Positions 28,042-36,887 of a stretch of 64,000 bases of DNA are shown here, in pieces. The stretch comes from Pseudomonas sp. Choline-02u-1 (GTDB lineage Bacteria; Pseudomonadota; Gammaproteobacteria; Pseudomonadales; Pseudomonadaceae), in assembly GCF_002836515.1 (NCBI RefSeq), contig NZ_PJBC01000065.1, positions 578,408 through 642,407 of the forward strand, read 5' to 3'. Position 1 is the stretch's first letter; every line of letters begins with the position of its first letter. Below the pieces are notes generated by a model. That model did not search any database. It was not told where the DNA came from and saw only the letters and a list, made by a program, of their open reading frames with translations. Both the position numbers and the translations under genes were made by a program.

Positions 28042-28078
28042 AAATGGGCACCCGACCGCAATCGGTGTGCCCATTTCT
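28042..28078. terminator. Bidirectional Rho-independent terminator
   Basis: A stem AAATGGGCAC (28043-28052) pairs with GTGCCCATTT (28068-28077), with a further CCGA/TCGG pairing inside. On the minus strand it is followed by a run of T, which suits the 3' end of hupN. On the plus strand it is followed by CTCATTT, which could serve the small exported-protein gene. Confidence 0.75.
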
Positions 28079-28119
28079 CATTTGCGGTTCTCCCCGTCAT
28101 TCAGGGGAGCACGCCGCCA

Positions 28120-28395
28120 TCAAGGATTGACGCTGTCTTTCAACGACTTGCCTGGCTTGAACGCCACGGTGTTGCTGGCCTTGATCTTCACCGGTTCGCC
28201 GGTCTGCGGGTTTTTGCCGGTGCGGGCGCCGCGGTGGCGCTGCAGGAAGGTGCCGAAGCCGACCAGCGTCACGCTGTCCTTGCGGTGCAGGGCGCCGGTG
28301 ATTTCTTCGAGGACGGCGTTGAGGACGCGGTTGGCCTGTTCTTTGGTCAGGTCTGCCTTTTCGGCGATTGCAGCGGCGAGTTCTGGTTTACGCAT
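28120..28395 (-). CDS. hupN: HU family DNA-binding protein HupN
   Basis: A 91-residue HU protein with the standard fold: MRKPELAAAIAEKADLTK, then VTLVGFGTF (~43-51) and the DNA-binding arm RHRGARTGKNPQTGEP. Its place next to rubredoxin reductase and rubredoxin is the location I recall for hupN in pseudomonads, so I assign that name over hupA or hupB. It is a nucleoid protein that bends DNA. Confidence 0.92.
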   Translation of the reverse strand: MRKPELAAAIAEKADLTKEQANRVLNAVLEEITGALHRKDSVTLVGFGTFLQRHRGARTGKNPQTGEPVKIKASNTVAFKPGKSLKDSVNP

Positions 28396-28585
28396 TAGTG
28401 AAGCCCCTTTGACGGTTTTTTGTTGTTATGTCCGTGCTGTTCTCGTTGGAACAGCGCCCAAGGCGCCGCAGGCTCTACTCTGCGGCAGACGGGAGTGAGA
28501 ATGGCACGCCGCCAACGGCGGCGCCAGTCTCCCCAAGACCTTTGTCGGGGCAAAAGAGCGGTGTTTACGACAGAACGACCGGCAT

Positions 28586-29734
28586 TTACGCCAGCAACGG
28601 CGGCAGCTGTTTGTTCAGGGCCAGTTTTTCCATGACCGCCCCGCCGGTCAGTGCGTAACCGAGCAACTGACCGTCGGCACTGCGGCACAGCGCTTTGATG
28701 TCGGCGCCCTGCCCTTCAACGCTCCACACGCCTTCGCTGCCGCGTGGCGGCGGCGAAACTACCAGCGGGCACACCGGGGTTTTCACGGTGATCGGCATTG
28801 GCCCGTAGCTGACTGCGGTCGGATTTGCAGCGAGGGTTTGCGCCAGTGCACGGGCGCAACTCATCAGCGGCATCACATAGAGCAGATTGAGCCCGTCGAC
28901 TTCAGCGCAATCGCCCAAGGCGTAAATGTTGGCGTGGGAAGTCTTCAGGTAACGATCGACCGTCACGCCGCGATTGACCTGCACGCCGGCAGCTGCCGCC
29001 AGATCGATGCGTGGACGCAGACCGATCGCCGAGACCACCACATCGCACGGGATGATCTGGCCGTCGGACAGGTGCGCTTCCAGGCCATCGGCGGCTTTCT
29101 CCAGCCGAGTCAGCACCGGGCCGAGGTGAAACTTCGCCCCGATACTTTCCAGCCCGGCCTGCACGGCCGCCGCAGCGGCAGGATGCAAGAGCATTGGCAT
29201 GACCTGTTCGCACGGCGCGACCAGTTGCACTTCGTAGCCGCCGAGGATCAGGTCATTGGCAAACTCACAGCCGATCAGCCCGGCGCCGAGCACCAACACC
29301 CGACGCTTGCCCTCGGCGGCGGCACGAAAGCGCGCGTAATCTTCGAGATCGTTGATCGGGAACACCCGATCAGCACCGTCACCCTCGATCGGCACACGCA
29401 CGGTTTCCGCGCCCCAGGCGAGGATCAGGTCGCGATAGGGCACGGCTTCTTCGCCGATCCACAAGCGCTTGTGGCCGGCGTCGATGCCGCTGATGCGCGT
29501 GTGGGTGCGCACTTCGGCCTTCAACTGCTCGGCCATGGCGCCGGGCTCAGCCATGCTCAGGCCATCGGCGTCCTTGCTCTTGCCGAAACCGGTGGAGAGC
29601 ATCGGCTTGGAGTAAGAGCGGCCGTCATCGGCGGTAATCAACAGCAGCGGGGTTTCGCTGTCGAGCTTGCGAAACTCGCGGGCCAGGTTATAGCCCGCAA
29701 GCCCGGTGCCGATGATGACGACTGGTGCGCTCAT
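28586..29734 (-). CDS. rubB: Rubredoxin-NAD(+) reductase
   Basis: A 382-residue FAD-dependent pyridine nucleotide reductase. It has an N-terminal FAD-binding GTGLAGYNLAREF (near 9-21), a second dinucleotide-binding motif VLGAGLIGCEFAND (~148-161) and the FAD-contacting YALGDCAE (~271-278). It passes electrons from NADH to rubredoxin. AGGAG precedes the start. The rubredoxin gene lies 20 nt upstream on the same strand, so the two form an electron-transfer operon. Confidence 0.95.
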   Translation of the reverse strand: MSAPVVIIGTGLAGYNLAREFRKLDSETPLLLITADDGRSYSKPMLSTGFGKSKDADGLSMAEPGAMAEQLKAEVRTHTRISGIDAGHKRLWIGEEAVPYRDLILAWGAETVRVPIEGDGADRVFPINDLEDYARFRAAAEGKRRVLVLGAGLIGCEFANDLILGGYEVQLVAPCEQVMPMLLHPAAAAAVQAGLESIGAKFHLGPVLTRLEKAADGLEAHLSDGQIIPCDVVVSAIGLRPRIDLAAAAGVQVNRGVTVDRYLKTSHANIYALGDCAEVDGLNLLYVMPLMSCARALAQTLAANPTAVSYGPMPITVKTPVCPLVVSPPPRGSEGVWSVEGQGADIKALCRSADGQLLGYALTGGAVMEKLALNKQLPPLLA

Positions 29735-29754
29735 GCCTTACTCCTGTGTTTTGC

Positions 29755-29922
29755 TTAGTTGATTTCGATCATTTCAAAGTCCATCTTGCCGACACCGCAG
29801 TCGGGGCACAGCCAGTCTGCCGGTACGTCTTCCCAGCGGGTGCCCGGCGCGATGCCGTCATCCGGCCAGCCGTCGGCTTCGTTGTAGATCAGGCCACAGA
29901 CGATACATTGCCACTTCTTCAT
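29755..29922 (-). CDS. rubA: Rubredoxin
   Basis: A 55-residue rubredoxin starting MKKWQCIVCGLIYNEADGW. The four iron ligands are in CIVCG and CPDCG, with the conserved DVPADWLCPDCGVGK core. It carries one electron at a mononuclear Fe(Cys)4 site, reduced by the neighbouring reductase. GAGGAAG is well placed before the ATG. Only one rubredoxin gene is present here, whereas P. aeruginosa has two in tandem at this locus. Confidence 0.97.
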   Translation of the reverse strand: MKKWQCIVCGLIYNEADGWPDDGIAPGTRWEDVPADWLCPDCGVGKMDFEMIEIN

Positions 29923-30123
29923 TCAGGTACTTCCTCAGGATTCAGGCGTAGTGCCGGCGCGGACGGTCGATGGGTGCTGCGCTGCCATCCGGCTCAGGGC
30001 GTTTTGTACTGAGGGTGCCGGGCAGATGCAAGCCTGTTCGGCGCAACGGCGGCCGGCGCCGCTCGATCTTGTCGCCCGCCATGGTAAGCTCGCCGCCTCA
30101 TTTGCGGCCAATAATGACTCATT

Positions 30124-30684
30124 GTGCAACATTCAAATGCCTGTCCCGCCCCGCTCTGGCTGACCCAAGCCCGCCTGACGCCTCGCCCCGATCCTCTGAC
30201 CCTCGACTGGTTGTTCGACGAAGGTTCGCTGACCCGCCGTTTGACTCGGTTGTCCAACGATGGCTTCAGCGTGTCGCCGTTGTTCGAAGGCTGGGACACC
30301 CTGCGCGCTGATGAATGCGCGGCACTGGATCTGGCCGAGGGCAGCGAAGGCTGGGTGCGCGAGGTGTATTTGCGCGGCCATGGCGAAGCCTGGGTGTTTG
30401 CCCGCAGCGTCGCCTCGCGAGCAGCCCTGCAAGGCGATGGTTTGCACATGGATGAACTGGGCAGCCGCTCGCTGGGCGAATTGCTGTTTTGCGATCAGGC
30501 GTTCCAGCGCCGCGCGATTGAAGTCTGCCACTACCCTGAACAATGGCTGCCGCCTGCGGTGAAAGCCCCTGAGCTATGGGGTCGGCGTTCACGTTTCGAC
30601 CGTGGCGCGCTGAGCGTGCTGGTCGCGGAAATTTTCCTGCCGAGCCTGTGGATCGCCGCCCGCGCCCATCCGGAGAACTGCTGA
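30124..30684 (+). CDS. ubiC: Chorismate lyase UbiC
   Basis: A 186-residue chorismate pyruvate-lyase that makes 4-hydroxybenzoate, the ring precursor of ubiquinone. Supporting segments are LTRRLTRLSNDGFSV (~36-50), REVYLRGHGEAWVFARSV (~79-96, active-site region) and FLPSLW near the C-terminus. The start codon is GTG; no in-frame ATG lies near the expected N-terminus. Its TGA overlaps the ubiA ATG, which couples the first two steps of ubiquinone synthesis. Confidence 0.93.
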   Translation: MQHSNACPAPLWLTQARLTPRPDPLTLDWLFDEGSLTRRLTRLSNDGFSVSPLFEGWDTLRADECAALDLAEGSEGWVREVYLRGHGEAWVFARSVASRAALQGDGLHMDELGSRSLGELLFCDQAFQRRAIEVCHYPEQWLPPAVKAPELWGRRSRFDRGALSVLVAEIFLPSLWIAARAHPENC

Positions 30685-31574
30685 TGTACCAGAGCCTGCT
30701 CAAGTCCCTCAACCGTCTGAACCCGCGCGCCTGGGATTTCGTTCAGTTGACGCGCATGGACAAGCCGATCGGCATTTATCTGCTGTTGTGGCCAACGCTG
30801 TGGGCGTTGTGGATTGCCGGCAAGGGTTCGCCGTCACTCGCCAACATCGTCATCTTCGTCCTCGGCGTGGTGTTGACCCGCGCGGGTGGTTGCGTGATCA
30901 ACGACTGGGCCGACCGCAAGGTCGACGGCCACGTCAAACGCACCGCCCAGCGCCCCCTGGCCAGCGGCAAGATCAGTTCAAAAGAAGCGCTGGTGTTCTT
31001 CGCCGTGCTGATGGGCATCAGTTTTCTGCTGGTGCTGTGCACCAACGCGCCGACCATCTGGCTGTCGCTGGGCGGTCTGGCGCTGGCGTTCACTTATCCG
31101 TTCATGAAGCGCTACACCTATTACCCGCAAGTGGTGCTGGGTGCGGCGTTTTCCTGGGGCATGCCGATGGCGTTCACCGCCGAGACCGGCGAGTTGCCGG
31201 CGGCGGCGTGGCTGCTGTGGATCGCCAATCTGCTGTGGACGGTGGGTTACGACACCTACTATGCAATGACCGATCGCGATGATGATCTGAAGATCGGCGT
31301 GAAATCCACGGCGATCCTGTTTGGCGAGGCGGATCGGGTGATCATCCTCGGCCTGCAGGCGCTGTCATTGGGCTGCCTGACGCTGGCCGGGTCGAAGTTT
31401 GAGCTGGGGATCTGGTTCCATCTCGGTTTGCTGGTGGCGGCCGGGTGTTATGCGTGGGAGTTCTGGTACACCCGTGATCGTGATCGCATGCGCTGCTTCA
31501 AGGCGTTTTTGCACAACCACTGGGCCGGGTTGGCGATATTTGTCGGGATCGTTCTGGATTACGCATTGCGCTGA
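30684..31574 (+). CDS. ubiA: 4-Hydroxybenzoate octaprenyltransferase UbiA
   Basis: A 296-residue polytopic prenyltransferase that attaches the polyprenyl tail to 4-hydroxybenzoate in the inner membrane. The first Asp-rich motif is in NDWADRKVDGHVKRT (~76-90) and the second in AMTDRDDDLKIGVKSTA (~194-210). About eight or nine hydrophobic segments are evident. The ATG shares a base with the ubiC stop. Confidence 0.97.
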   Translation: MYQSLLKSLNRLNPRAWDFVQLTRMDKPIGIYLLLWPTLWALWIAGKGSPSLANIVIFVLGVVLTRAGGCVINDWADRKVDGHVKRTAQRPLASGKISSKEALVFFAVLMGISFLLVLCTNAPTIWLSLGGLALAFTYPFMKRYTYYPQVVLGAAFSWGMPMAFTAETGELPAAAWLLWIANLLWTVGYDTYYAMTDRDDDLKIGVKSTAILFGEADRVIILGLQALSLGCLTLAGSKFELGIWFHLGLLVAAGCYAWEFWYTRDRDRMRCFKAFLHNHWAGLAIFVGIVLDYALR

Positions 31575-31583
31575 AGATCCATA

Positions 31584-31677
31584 CCTGTGGGAGCGGGCTT
31601 GCTCGCGAAGGCGGTGTGTCAGTCAACCCTGAATGTGACTGACACGACGCCTTCGCGAGCAAGCCCGCTCCCACAGG
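31584..31677. repeat. REP-type inverted repeat, family A
   Basis: Two arms, CCTGTGGGAGCGGGCTTGCT and its near-exact reverse complement, flank a ~40-nt centre. The same palindrome recurs at 39741, 51231, 55855, 56988 and 63935. It lies just after ubiA, in the convergent gap before the next gene, where it may act as an mRNA end or stabiliser. Confidence 0.9.
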
Positions 31678-31687
31678 GGTTTTCTGG

Positions 31688-32071
31688 TTATTTGGCCTTG
31701 GCGACTTTCCACGCGCCGTCCATTTTGCCGTCGCCGGTCATGTCGCCGGCCTTCTTGTCCATCACGAAGGTGTACAGCGGCATGCCCTGGTAGGCCCACT
31801 GCATCGAGCCATCGTCACGCTTGATCACCGTCCAGTCGCCCATCGACTTGTCACCTGCCTGCGCCATCAATGGCGGCCAGTTCGCTGCGCATTTGTCATT
31901 GCACGCAGACTTGCCAGCAGCGTCCTTGGCGAAGGTGTACAGGGTCATGCCTTTGTGGTCAGTGAACATGCCGTCCTTCTCCATCGCCGGATCGGCAGCC
32001 ATGGCCAGGCCAGGCAGCGCCAAGGCAGCGGCCATCAGCAGGGCTTTGAAACAAGCAGTCATCTGAGTCAT
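31688..32071 (-). CDS. Exported COG4315-type repeat protein
   Basis: A 127-residue protein with a signal peptide (to about residue 25, GLAMAADP) and two copies of the short repeat found in COG4315 proteins: DHKGMTLYTFAKDAAG with CNDKCAANWPPL, and YQGMPLYTFVMDKKAGD. The function of the family is not established; members are often annotated as predicted lipoproteins, but no lipobox is visible here. It is convergent with ubiA and divergent from phoB. Confidence 0.85.
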   Translation of the reverse strand: MTQMTACFKALLMAAALALPGLAMAADPAMEKDGMFTDHKGMTLYTFAKDAAGKSACNDKCAANWPPLMAQAGDKSMGDWTVIKRDDGSMQWAYQGMPLYTFVMDKKAGDMTGDGKMDGAWKVAKAK

Positions 32072-32151
32072 GGAAACCTTCTTTTGTGGTTGTCAGGATT
32101 CGGACTTGGAGCTTAGTTCAGGATCAGCACAATCACCGCCACTCTGAAATA

Positions 32152-32169
32152 CTGTCACACGACTGCAAT
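32152..32169 (+). promoter_or_regulatory. Pho box upstream of phoB
   Basis: CTGTCACACGACTGCAAT matches the PhoB site layout of two 7-bp direct repeats (CTGTCAC and CTGCAAT against CTGTCAT) separated by 4 bp. It ends 53 nt before the phoB start, where an activating site is expected, and implies autoregulation of phoBR under phosphate limitation. Confidence 0.8.
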
Positions 32170-32222
32170 AATTCCGTTATCTAATGCGGCGCAAGACAGT
32201 TAAATGACAAGAGGATTAAGGC

Positions 32223-32912
32223 ATGGTTGGCAGGAGCATTCTGATCGTCGACGACGAAGCGCCGATTCGCGAAATGATCGCCGTGGCGTTGGAAATGGCC
32301 GGCTATGACTGCCTCGAGGCAGAGAATTCGCAGCAGGCCCACGCCATCATCGTCGACCGCAAGCCGGACCTGATCCTGCTCGACTGGATGCTGCCGGGCA
32401 CCTCCGGCATCGAACTGGCCCGACGCCTCAAGCGTGACGAGCTGACCGGGGACATCCCGATCATCATGCTCACCGCCAAGGGTGAAGAGGACAACAAGAT
32501 CCAGGGCCTGGAAGTCGGCGCCGACGACTACATCACCAAACCGTTTTCCCCGCGCGAACTGGTCGCCCGTCTCAAGGCGGTGCTGCGCCGTGCCGGACCG
32601 ACCGATGGCGAAGCGCCAATCGAAGTCGGCGGCCTGTTGCTCGACCCGATCAGCCACCGCGTGACCATCGACGGCAAACCCGCCGAGATGGGCCCGACCG
32701 AATACCGCCTGCTGCAATTCTTCATGACCCACCAGGAACGCGCCTACACCCGCGGCCAGTTGCTGGATCAGGTCTGGGGCGGCAACGTCTATGTCGAAGA
32801 GCGCACCGTCGACGTGCACATCAGGCGCCTGCGCAAAGCCCTCGGCGACGCTTACGAAAATCTGGTACAAACCGTGCGCGGCACCGGTTATCGGTTCTCT
32901 ACAAAGGCCTGA
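32223..32912 (+). CDS. phoB: Phosphate response regulator PhoB
   Basis: A 229-residue OmpR-family regulator. The receiver domain (1-~120) has the acidic pair near residues 10-11, phospho-acceptor Asp54 in LLDWMLPG, and the lysine in DDYITKPFSPREL. The C-terminal winged helix carries the family segment ERTVDVHIRRLRKAL. Phosphorylated PhoB activates Pho regulon genes such as pstS here. An AGAGGATTAAGGC leader precedes the ATG, and phoR follows by 38 nt. Confidence 0.98.
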   Translation: MVGRSILIVDDEAPIREMIAVALEMAGYDCLEAENSQQAHAIIVDRKPDLILLDWMLPGTSGIELARRLKRDELTGDIPIIMLTAKGEEDNKIQGLEVGADDYITKPFSPRELVARLKAVLRRAGPTDGEAPIEVGGLLLDPISHRVTIDGKPAEMGPTEYRLLQFFMTHQERAYTRGQLLDQVWGGNVYVEERTVDVHIRRLRKALGDAYENLVQTVRGTGYRFSTKA

Positions 32913-32950
32913 TCCGCCCGCCAGACTCGCTGACAAGGACCGTATCGACT

Positions 32951-34273
32951 GTGAATCAAAACTGGCATGGCACCCTGATTCGCCACATGCTGTTGCTGGT
33001 CACCGCCTGCCTGGTGATCGGCCTGATCACCGGCTATTACGGCTGGAGCCTCGCAGTGGGTCTGGGCCTTTATCTGGCCTGGACGCTCAAGCAATTGCTG
33101 CGTCTGCACGAATGGCTGCGCCAGCACCAACCCGACGAAGCACCGCCCGATGGCTATGGTCTGTGGGGCGAGGTGTTCGACAGCATCTACCACCTGCAAC
33201 GCCGCGATCAACGCGTGCGCGGGCGCCTGCAAGCAGTGATCGACCGGGTGCAGGAATCCACCGCCGCGCTGAAAGACGCAGTGATCATGCTCGACAGCGA
33301 CGGCAATCTGGAATGGTGGAACCGCGCCGCCGAAACCCTGCTCGGCCTCAAGACCCCACAAGACAGCGGCCAACCGGTGACCAACCTGGTGCGCCATCCG
33401 CGCTTCAAGGAATATTTCGAGCAGGACAACTTCGCCGAGCCGCTGGAAATCCCGTCTCCGACCAATGATCGCGTACGCATTCAGCTGTACCTGACCCGCT
33501 ACGGCAACAACGAGCATCTGATGCTGGTGCGCGACGTCACGCGCATCCATCAACTGGAGCAGATGCGCAAAGACTTCATCGCCAACGTTTCCCACGAATT
33601 GCGCACACCGCTGACGGTGATCTGCGGCTATCTGGAAACCCTGCTCGATAACGTCGAGGAAGTGAACCCGCGCTGGAGCCGGGCCCTGCAGCAGATGCAG
33701 CAACAGGGCGGGCGCATGCAGACGCTGCTCAACGACTTGTTGCTGCTGGCGAAACTGGAAGCCACCGATTATCCGTCGGATAACCAGCCGGTGCAGATCG
33801 ACACATTGCTGCAATCGATCACCAGCGACGCCCAGCAATTGTCCGGGTCGAAAAACCAGCGCATCAGCCTCGAGGCCAATGCCGGAGTGCTGCTCAAGGG
33901 CAGCGAAGCGGAGTTGCGCAGTGCGTTTTCCAATCTGGTGTTCAACGCGGTCAAGTACACCCCGGCCGAAGGCAACATTCGGATTCGCTGGTGGGGCGAC
34001 GATCAGGGCGCTCACCTGAGCGTGCAGGATTCGGGCATCGGTATCGACAGCAAACACCTGCCGCGACTGACCGAACGCTTCTATCGCGTCGATTCCAGCC
34101 GCAACTCCAACACCGGCGGCACCGGCCTCGGCCTGGCCATCGTCAAACACGTGCTGTTGCGCCATCGTGCGCGCATGGAGATCAGCAGCGTGCCCGGCCA
34201 CGGCAGCACGTTCACCTGCCACTTCGCCCCGGCCCAGGTGGCCAGCGCACGGGCGATCAGCGCCGCCGAGTGA
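32951..34273 (+). CDS. phoR: Phosphate sensor histidine kinase PhoR
   Basis: A 440-residue kinase starting with GTG. It has N-terminal membrane segments (~10-52), a PAS domain (~97-195), the phosphorylation site His215 in FIANVSHELRTPL, and a C-terminal ATPase with N box NLVFNAVKYT, DSGIGID and GGTGLGLAIV. It has only a very short periplasmic part and senses phosphate indirectly through the Pst transporter and PhoU, both encoded downstream on the other strand. Confidence 0.97.
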   Translation: MNQNWHGTLIRHMLLLVTACLVIGLITGYYGWSLAVGLGLYLAWTLKQLLRLHEWLRQHQPDEAPPDGYGLWGEVFDSIYHLQRRDQRVRGRLQAVIDRVQESTAALKDAVIMLDSDGNLEWWNRAAETLLGLKTPQDSGQPVTNLVRHPRFKEYFEQDNFAEPLEIPSPTNDRVRIQLYLTRYGNNEHLMLVRDVTRIHQLEQMRKDFIANVSHELRTPLTVICGYLETLLDNVEEVNPRWSRALQQMQQQGGRMQTLLNDLLLLAKLEATDYPSDNQPVQIDTLLQSITSDAQQLSGSKNQRISLEANAGVLLKGSEAELRSAFSNLVFNAVKYTPAEGNIRIRWWGDDQGAHLSVQDSGIGIDSKHLPRLTERFYRVDSSRNSNTGGTGLGLAIVKHVLLRHRARMEISSVPGHGSTFTCHFAPAQVASARAISAAE

Positions 34274-34304
34274 TGCCGCCCGGCACACGCCACTAGGCAA
34301 TTGC

Positions 34305-34356
34305 CAAGTCAGCCGCTACATTGGCTGACTTGCGCCTGCCTTTCAGGCGCTGTTTT
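34305..34356 (+). terminator. Tandem hairpins after phoR
   Basis: CAAGTCAGCC (34305-34314) pairs with GGCTGACTTG (34323-34332). It is followed at once by GCGCCTG/CAGGCGC and then TGTTTTCCC. The double hairpin with a short T run is a likely terminator for phoBR, lying 31 nt after the phoR stop and ahead of the next gene's start at 34397. Confidence 0.6.
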
Positions 34357-34396
34357 CCCTTACTTTCGAATCACACGGAACCTGCAAAACTCCATC

Positions 34397-35737
34397 ATGG
34401 ACCCTTCCCCTGGCTTGTCCCTCGCTACCATTTTCGCCGACTTCGGCATGATTCTTTTTGCTCTGATCCTGGTGTTGCTCAACGGCTTTTTCGTTGCGGC
34501 GGAATTCGCCATGGTCAAACTGCGCTCGACCCGGGTCGAAGCCATCGCCGAGCAGCACGGCTGGCGCGGGCACATCCTGCGCACCGTGCACAGTCAGCTC
34601 GATGCCTACCTGTCGGCATGTCAGTTGGGTATCACCCTCGCCTCCCTCGGCCTGGGCTGGGTCGGTGAACCGGCGTTCGCGCACATTCTCGAACCTTTGC
34701 TCAGTGCAGTCGGCGTCGACTCGCCCGAGATCATCAAAGGCGTGTCGTTCTTCACCGCGTTCTTCATCATTTCGTATCTGCACATTGTGGTCGGCGAACT
34801 CGCGCCCAAGTCGTGGGCGATCCGCAAACCCGAGCTGCTGTCGCTGTGGACGGCGGTGCCGCTGTACCTGTTCTACTGGGCGATGTACCCGGCGATCTAC
34901 CTGCTCAACGCCAGCGCCAACGCGATTCTGCGTATCGCAGGGCAAGGTGAACCCGGCCCGCACCATGAACACCATTACAGCCGCGAAGAACTGAAACTCA
35001 TCCTGCACTCCAGCCGTGGCCAGGATCCGAGCGATCAGGGCATGCGCGTATTGGCTTCGGCCGTGGAAATGGGCGAGCTGGAAGTGGTCGACTGGGCCAA
35101 CTCCCGCGAAGACCTGATCACCCTCGAATTCAACGCGCCGCTGAAGGAAATCCTGGCGATGTTCCGTCGCCACAAGTTCAGCCGTTATCCGGTGTACGAC
35201 AGCGAGCGCCAGGAGTTCGTCGGCCTGCTGCACATCAAGGATCTGCTGCTGGAACTGGCGGCGCTGGACCACATTCCCGAGTCGTTCAACCTGGCCGAGC
35301 TGACCCGCCCGCTGGAGCGCGTATCGCGGCACATGCCGCTGTCGCAGTTGCTGGAGCAGTTCCGCAAGGGTGGCTCGCACTTCGCCGTGGTCGAGGAGGC
35401 TGACGGCAACATCATCGGCTACCTGACCATGGAAGACGTGCTGGAAGTGCTGGTCGGCGACATTCAGGACGAACACCGCAAGGCTGAGCGCGGCATTCTC
35501 GCCTATCAGCCGGGCAAGCTGCTGGTGCGTGGCGATACGCCGTTGTTCAAGGTCGAGCGCCTGCTGGGCATCGATCTTGATCACATCGAAGCGGAAACCC
35601 TCGCCGGGCTGGTTTACGAAACCCTGAAACGGGTGCCGGAAGAGGAAGAAGTGCTGGAAGTCGAAGGCCTGCGCATCATCATCAAGAAGATGAAAGGGCC
35701 GAAGATTGTGCTGGCCAAGGTGTTGATGCTCGATTGA
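34397..35737 (+). CDS. CNNM/CBS-domain transporter-like protein (hemolysin/CorC family)
   Basis: A 446-residue membrane protein. An N-terminal DUF21/CNNM domain with four hydrophobic segments (NGFFVAAEFAMVKLR at ~25-39, LGITLASLGLGWVGEPA) is followed by a CBS pair (~220-345) and a C-terminal CorC_HlyC domain (~355-440). Members are linked to magnesium or cobalt transport and are often mis-called hemolysins. ATG 34397 is preferred because it starts just before the first membrane segment; earlier in-frame starts fall in the phoR terminator. Confidence 0.9.
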   Translation: MDPSPGLSLATIFADFGMILFALILVLLNGFFVAAEFAMVKLRSTRVEAIAEQHGWRGHILRTVHSQLDAYLSACQLGITLASLGLGWVGEPAFAHILEPLLSAVGVDSPEIIKGVSFFTAFFIISYLHIVVGELAPKSWAIRKPELLSLWTAVPLYLFYWAMYPAIYLLNASANAILRIAGQGEPGPHHEHHYSREELKLILHSSRGQDPSDQGMRVLASAVEMGELEVVDWANSREDLITLEFNAPLKEILAMFRRHKFSRYPVYDSERQEFVGLLHIKDLLLELAALDHIPESFNLAELTRPLERVSRHMPLSQLLEQFRKGGSHFAVVEEADGNIIGYLTMEDVLEVLVGDIQDEHRKAERGILAYQPGKLLVRGDTPLFKVERLLGIDLDHIEAETLAGLVYETLKRVPEEEEVLEVEGLRIIIKKMKGPKIVLAKVLMLD

Positions 35738-35765
35738 GTGCCATGCGGGAAACCGCGTTGCCTGC

Positions 35766-35843
35766 CAAAAGATCGCAGCCTTCGGCAGCTCCTACAGGGA
35801 TCGCATTCCCATGGCAGGATCTGCCGCAGGCTGCGATCTTTTG
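35766..35843. repeat. REP-type inverted repeat, family B
   Basis: CAAAAGATCGCAGCC and GGCTGCGATCTTTTG flank a centre containing CGGCAGCTCCTACAGG. The same element recurs at 43921, 48349, 53998 and 58136. It lies in the convergent gap between the CNNM/CBS gene and the M23-like gene, and the T run makes it a plausible bidirectional terminator. Confidence 0.88.
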
Positions 35844-35845
35844 CT

Positions 35846-36748
35846 TTATTGTTTGCCCAACGCAAAATTGGGCAACGCCCCCAGTGGCTGATTGAACTGG
35901 TAGGGAATCGACACCAGCCCTTCGCCGGTATTGCGCTGTACCACGAAGTGCAGGTGCGGGCCGCTGCTGTTGCCGGTGTTGCCCGACAGCGCCAGCGCAC
36001 TGCCGACCTTGACCCGCTGCCCTTCGCGTACGCTCACCGAACCCTGCTTCAGATGCAGGTACACGCCCATGGTGCCGTCATCGTGCAGCACCCGCACGAA
36101 ATTGCCCGACGCATCGGTGCCGCGCCCGCTCTGGGAATTCTCGGTCTTGACCACCACCCCCGCTCGCGCGGCGATGATCGGCGTGCCGACCGGCATGGCG
36201 ATGTCCATGGCGTAGCGATTCTTCGGCCCGTAGTGGCTGTACTGGCCGTTGGCGCCCTGACTCAGGCGGAACGGCCCGCCACGCCAGGGCAGCGGATAGC
36301 GATAGCCCTGCGCGGTGCCTGAGGGGTCGCCCAGCGAATACTGGAACTGTGGCGAATACACCAGCGGCTGATCGCGGCTGATCGCCGTCAGCAGCGCCAG
36401 TCGCGTGTTGCTGCGCGGTGGCAGGACGCGACGTATGGCCTGCGCAGGGGCGCCGCGCACATTGCTCGTGCCGATGAAGGCCAGGGCAACCTCGACCGGC
36501 GCGTACAGATCGTTGCGCGCAAACACCACGTCGACGCCCTTCTGCTTCTTGATGTCCAGATACACCTGGCGGTCGAGGCGCTCGACCATGCGATCCTGAA
36601 ACACGAACACTTTCGCGCCTTTGCTCGGGCGGTCGCTGTACGAGATCACACCGTTGGCGTCGGTGGATTTGTAGATGGTCATGGCCACCGCCAGGTGGGA
36701 GGCCAGGCAGAGACCGCAGAAAAACAGCAGGCGCGCGAGCATGGGCAA
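35846..36748 (-). CDS. M23/LytM-domain periplasmic protein with DUF4124 domain
   Basis: A 300-residue exported protein. The signal peptide is residues 1-~23 (AVAMTIY). An N-terminal DUF4124-like segment (IYKSTDANGVISYSDRP) is followed by a C-terminal LytM domain (~165-285) containing YAMDIAMPVGTP, VYLHLKQGSV and GPHLHFVVQ. The first zinc-binding histidine of the HxxxD motif is replaced: the sequence reads NRYAMD, with Arg at the His position. It may therefore be catalytically weak, inactive or an amidase activator. It is convergent with the CNNM/CBS gene. Confidence 0.9.
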   Translation of the reverse strand: MPMLARLLFFCGLCLASHLAVAMTIYKSTDANGVISYSDRPSKGAKVFVFQDRMVERLDRQVYLDIKKQKGVDVVFARNDLYAPVEVALAFIGTSNVRGAPAQAIRRVLPPRSNTRLALLTAISRDQPLVYSPQFQYSLGDPSGTAQGYRYPLPWRGGPFRLSQGANGQYSHYGPKNRYAMDIAMPVGTPIIAARAGVVVKTENSQSGRGTDASGNFVRVLHDDGTMGVYLHLKQGSVSVREGQRVKVGSALALSGNTGNSSGPHLHFVVQRNTGEGLVSIPYQFNQPLGALPNFALGKQ

Positions 36749-36839
36749 AAGTCTGTCGAAGGAAGGCCTGGGAATCAGCCTAGCAGCTGAGACAGACCAG
36801 GCTAGTCGACAGATGTTGCAAATAGGCAGTGCAGAAGCC

Positions 36840-36870
36840 GATCGTTCCCACGCTCTGCGTGGGAACGATC
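36840..36870. repeat. Short perfect palindrome, family C
   Basis: GATCGTTCCCACG and CGTGGGAACGATC form a perfect 13-bp stem around CTCTG. Related arms are found in the larger repeat at 45184-45295. It lies 17 nt downstream of the response regulator gene and may serve as its transcript end. Confidence 0.8.
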
Positions 36871-36887
36871 ACTGCCAGGCGACGAGA

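Noticed and set aside
28396..28585. Several short frames and hairpins between hupN and rubB
   Set aside because: The hairpins are short with no T run, and the frames lack ribosome sites; nothing there can be supported.
32192..32212. A second possible Pho box (GACAGTTAAATGACA) near phoB
   Set aside because: Only one half resembles the repeat and the spacing does not fit two 7-bp units with a 4-bp gap.
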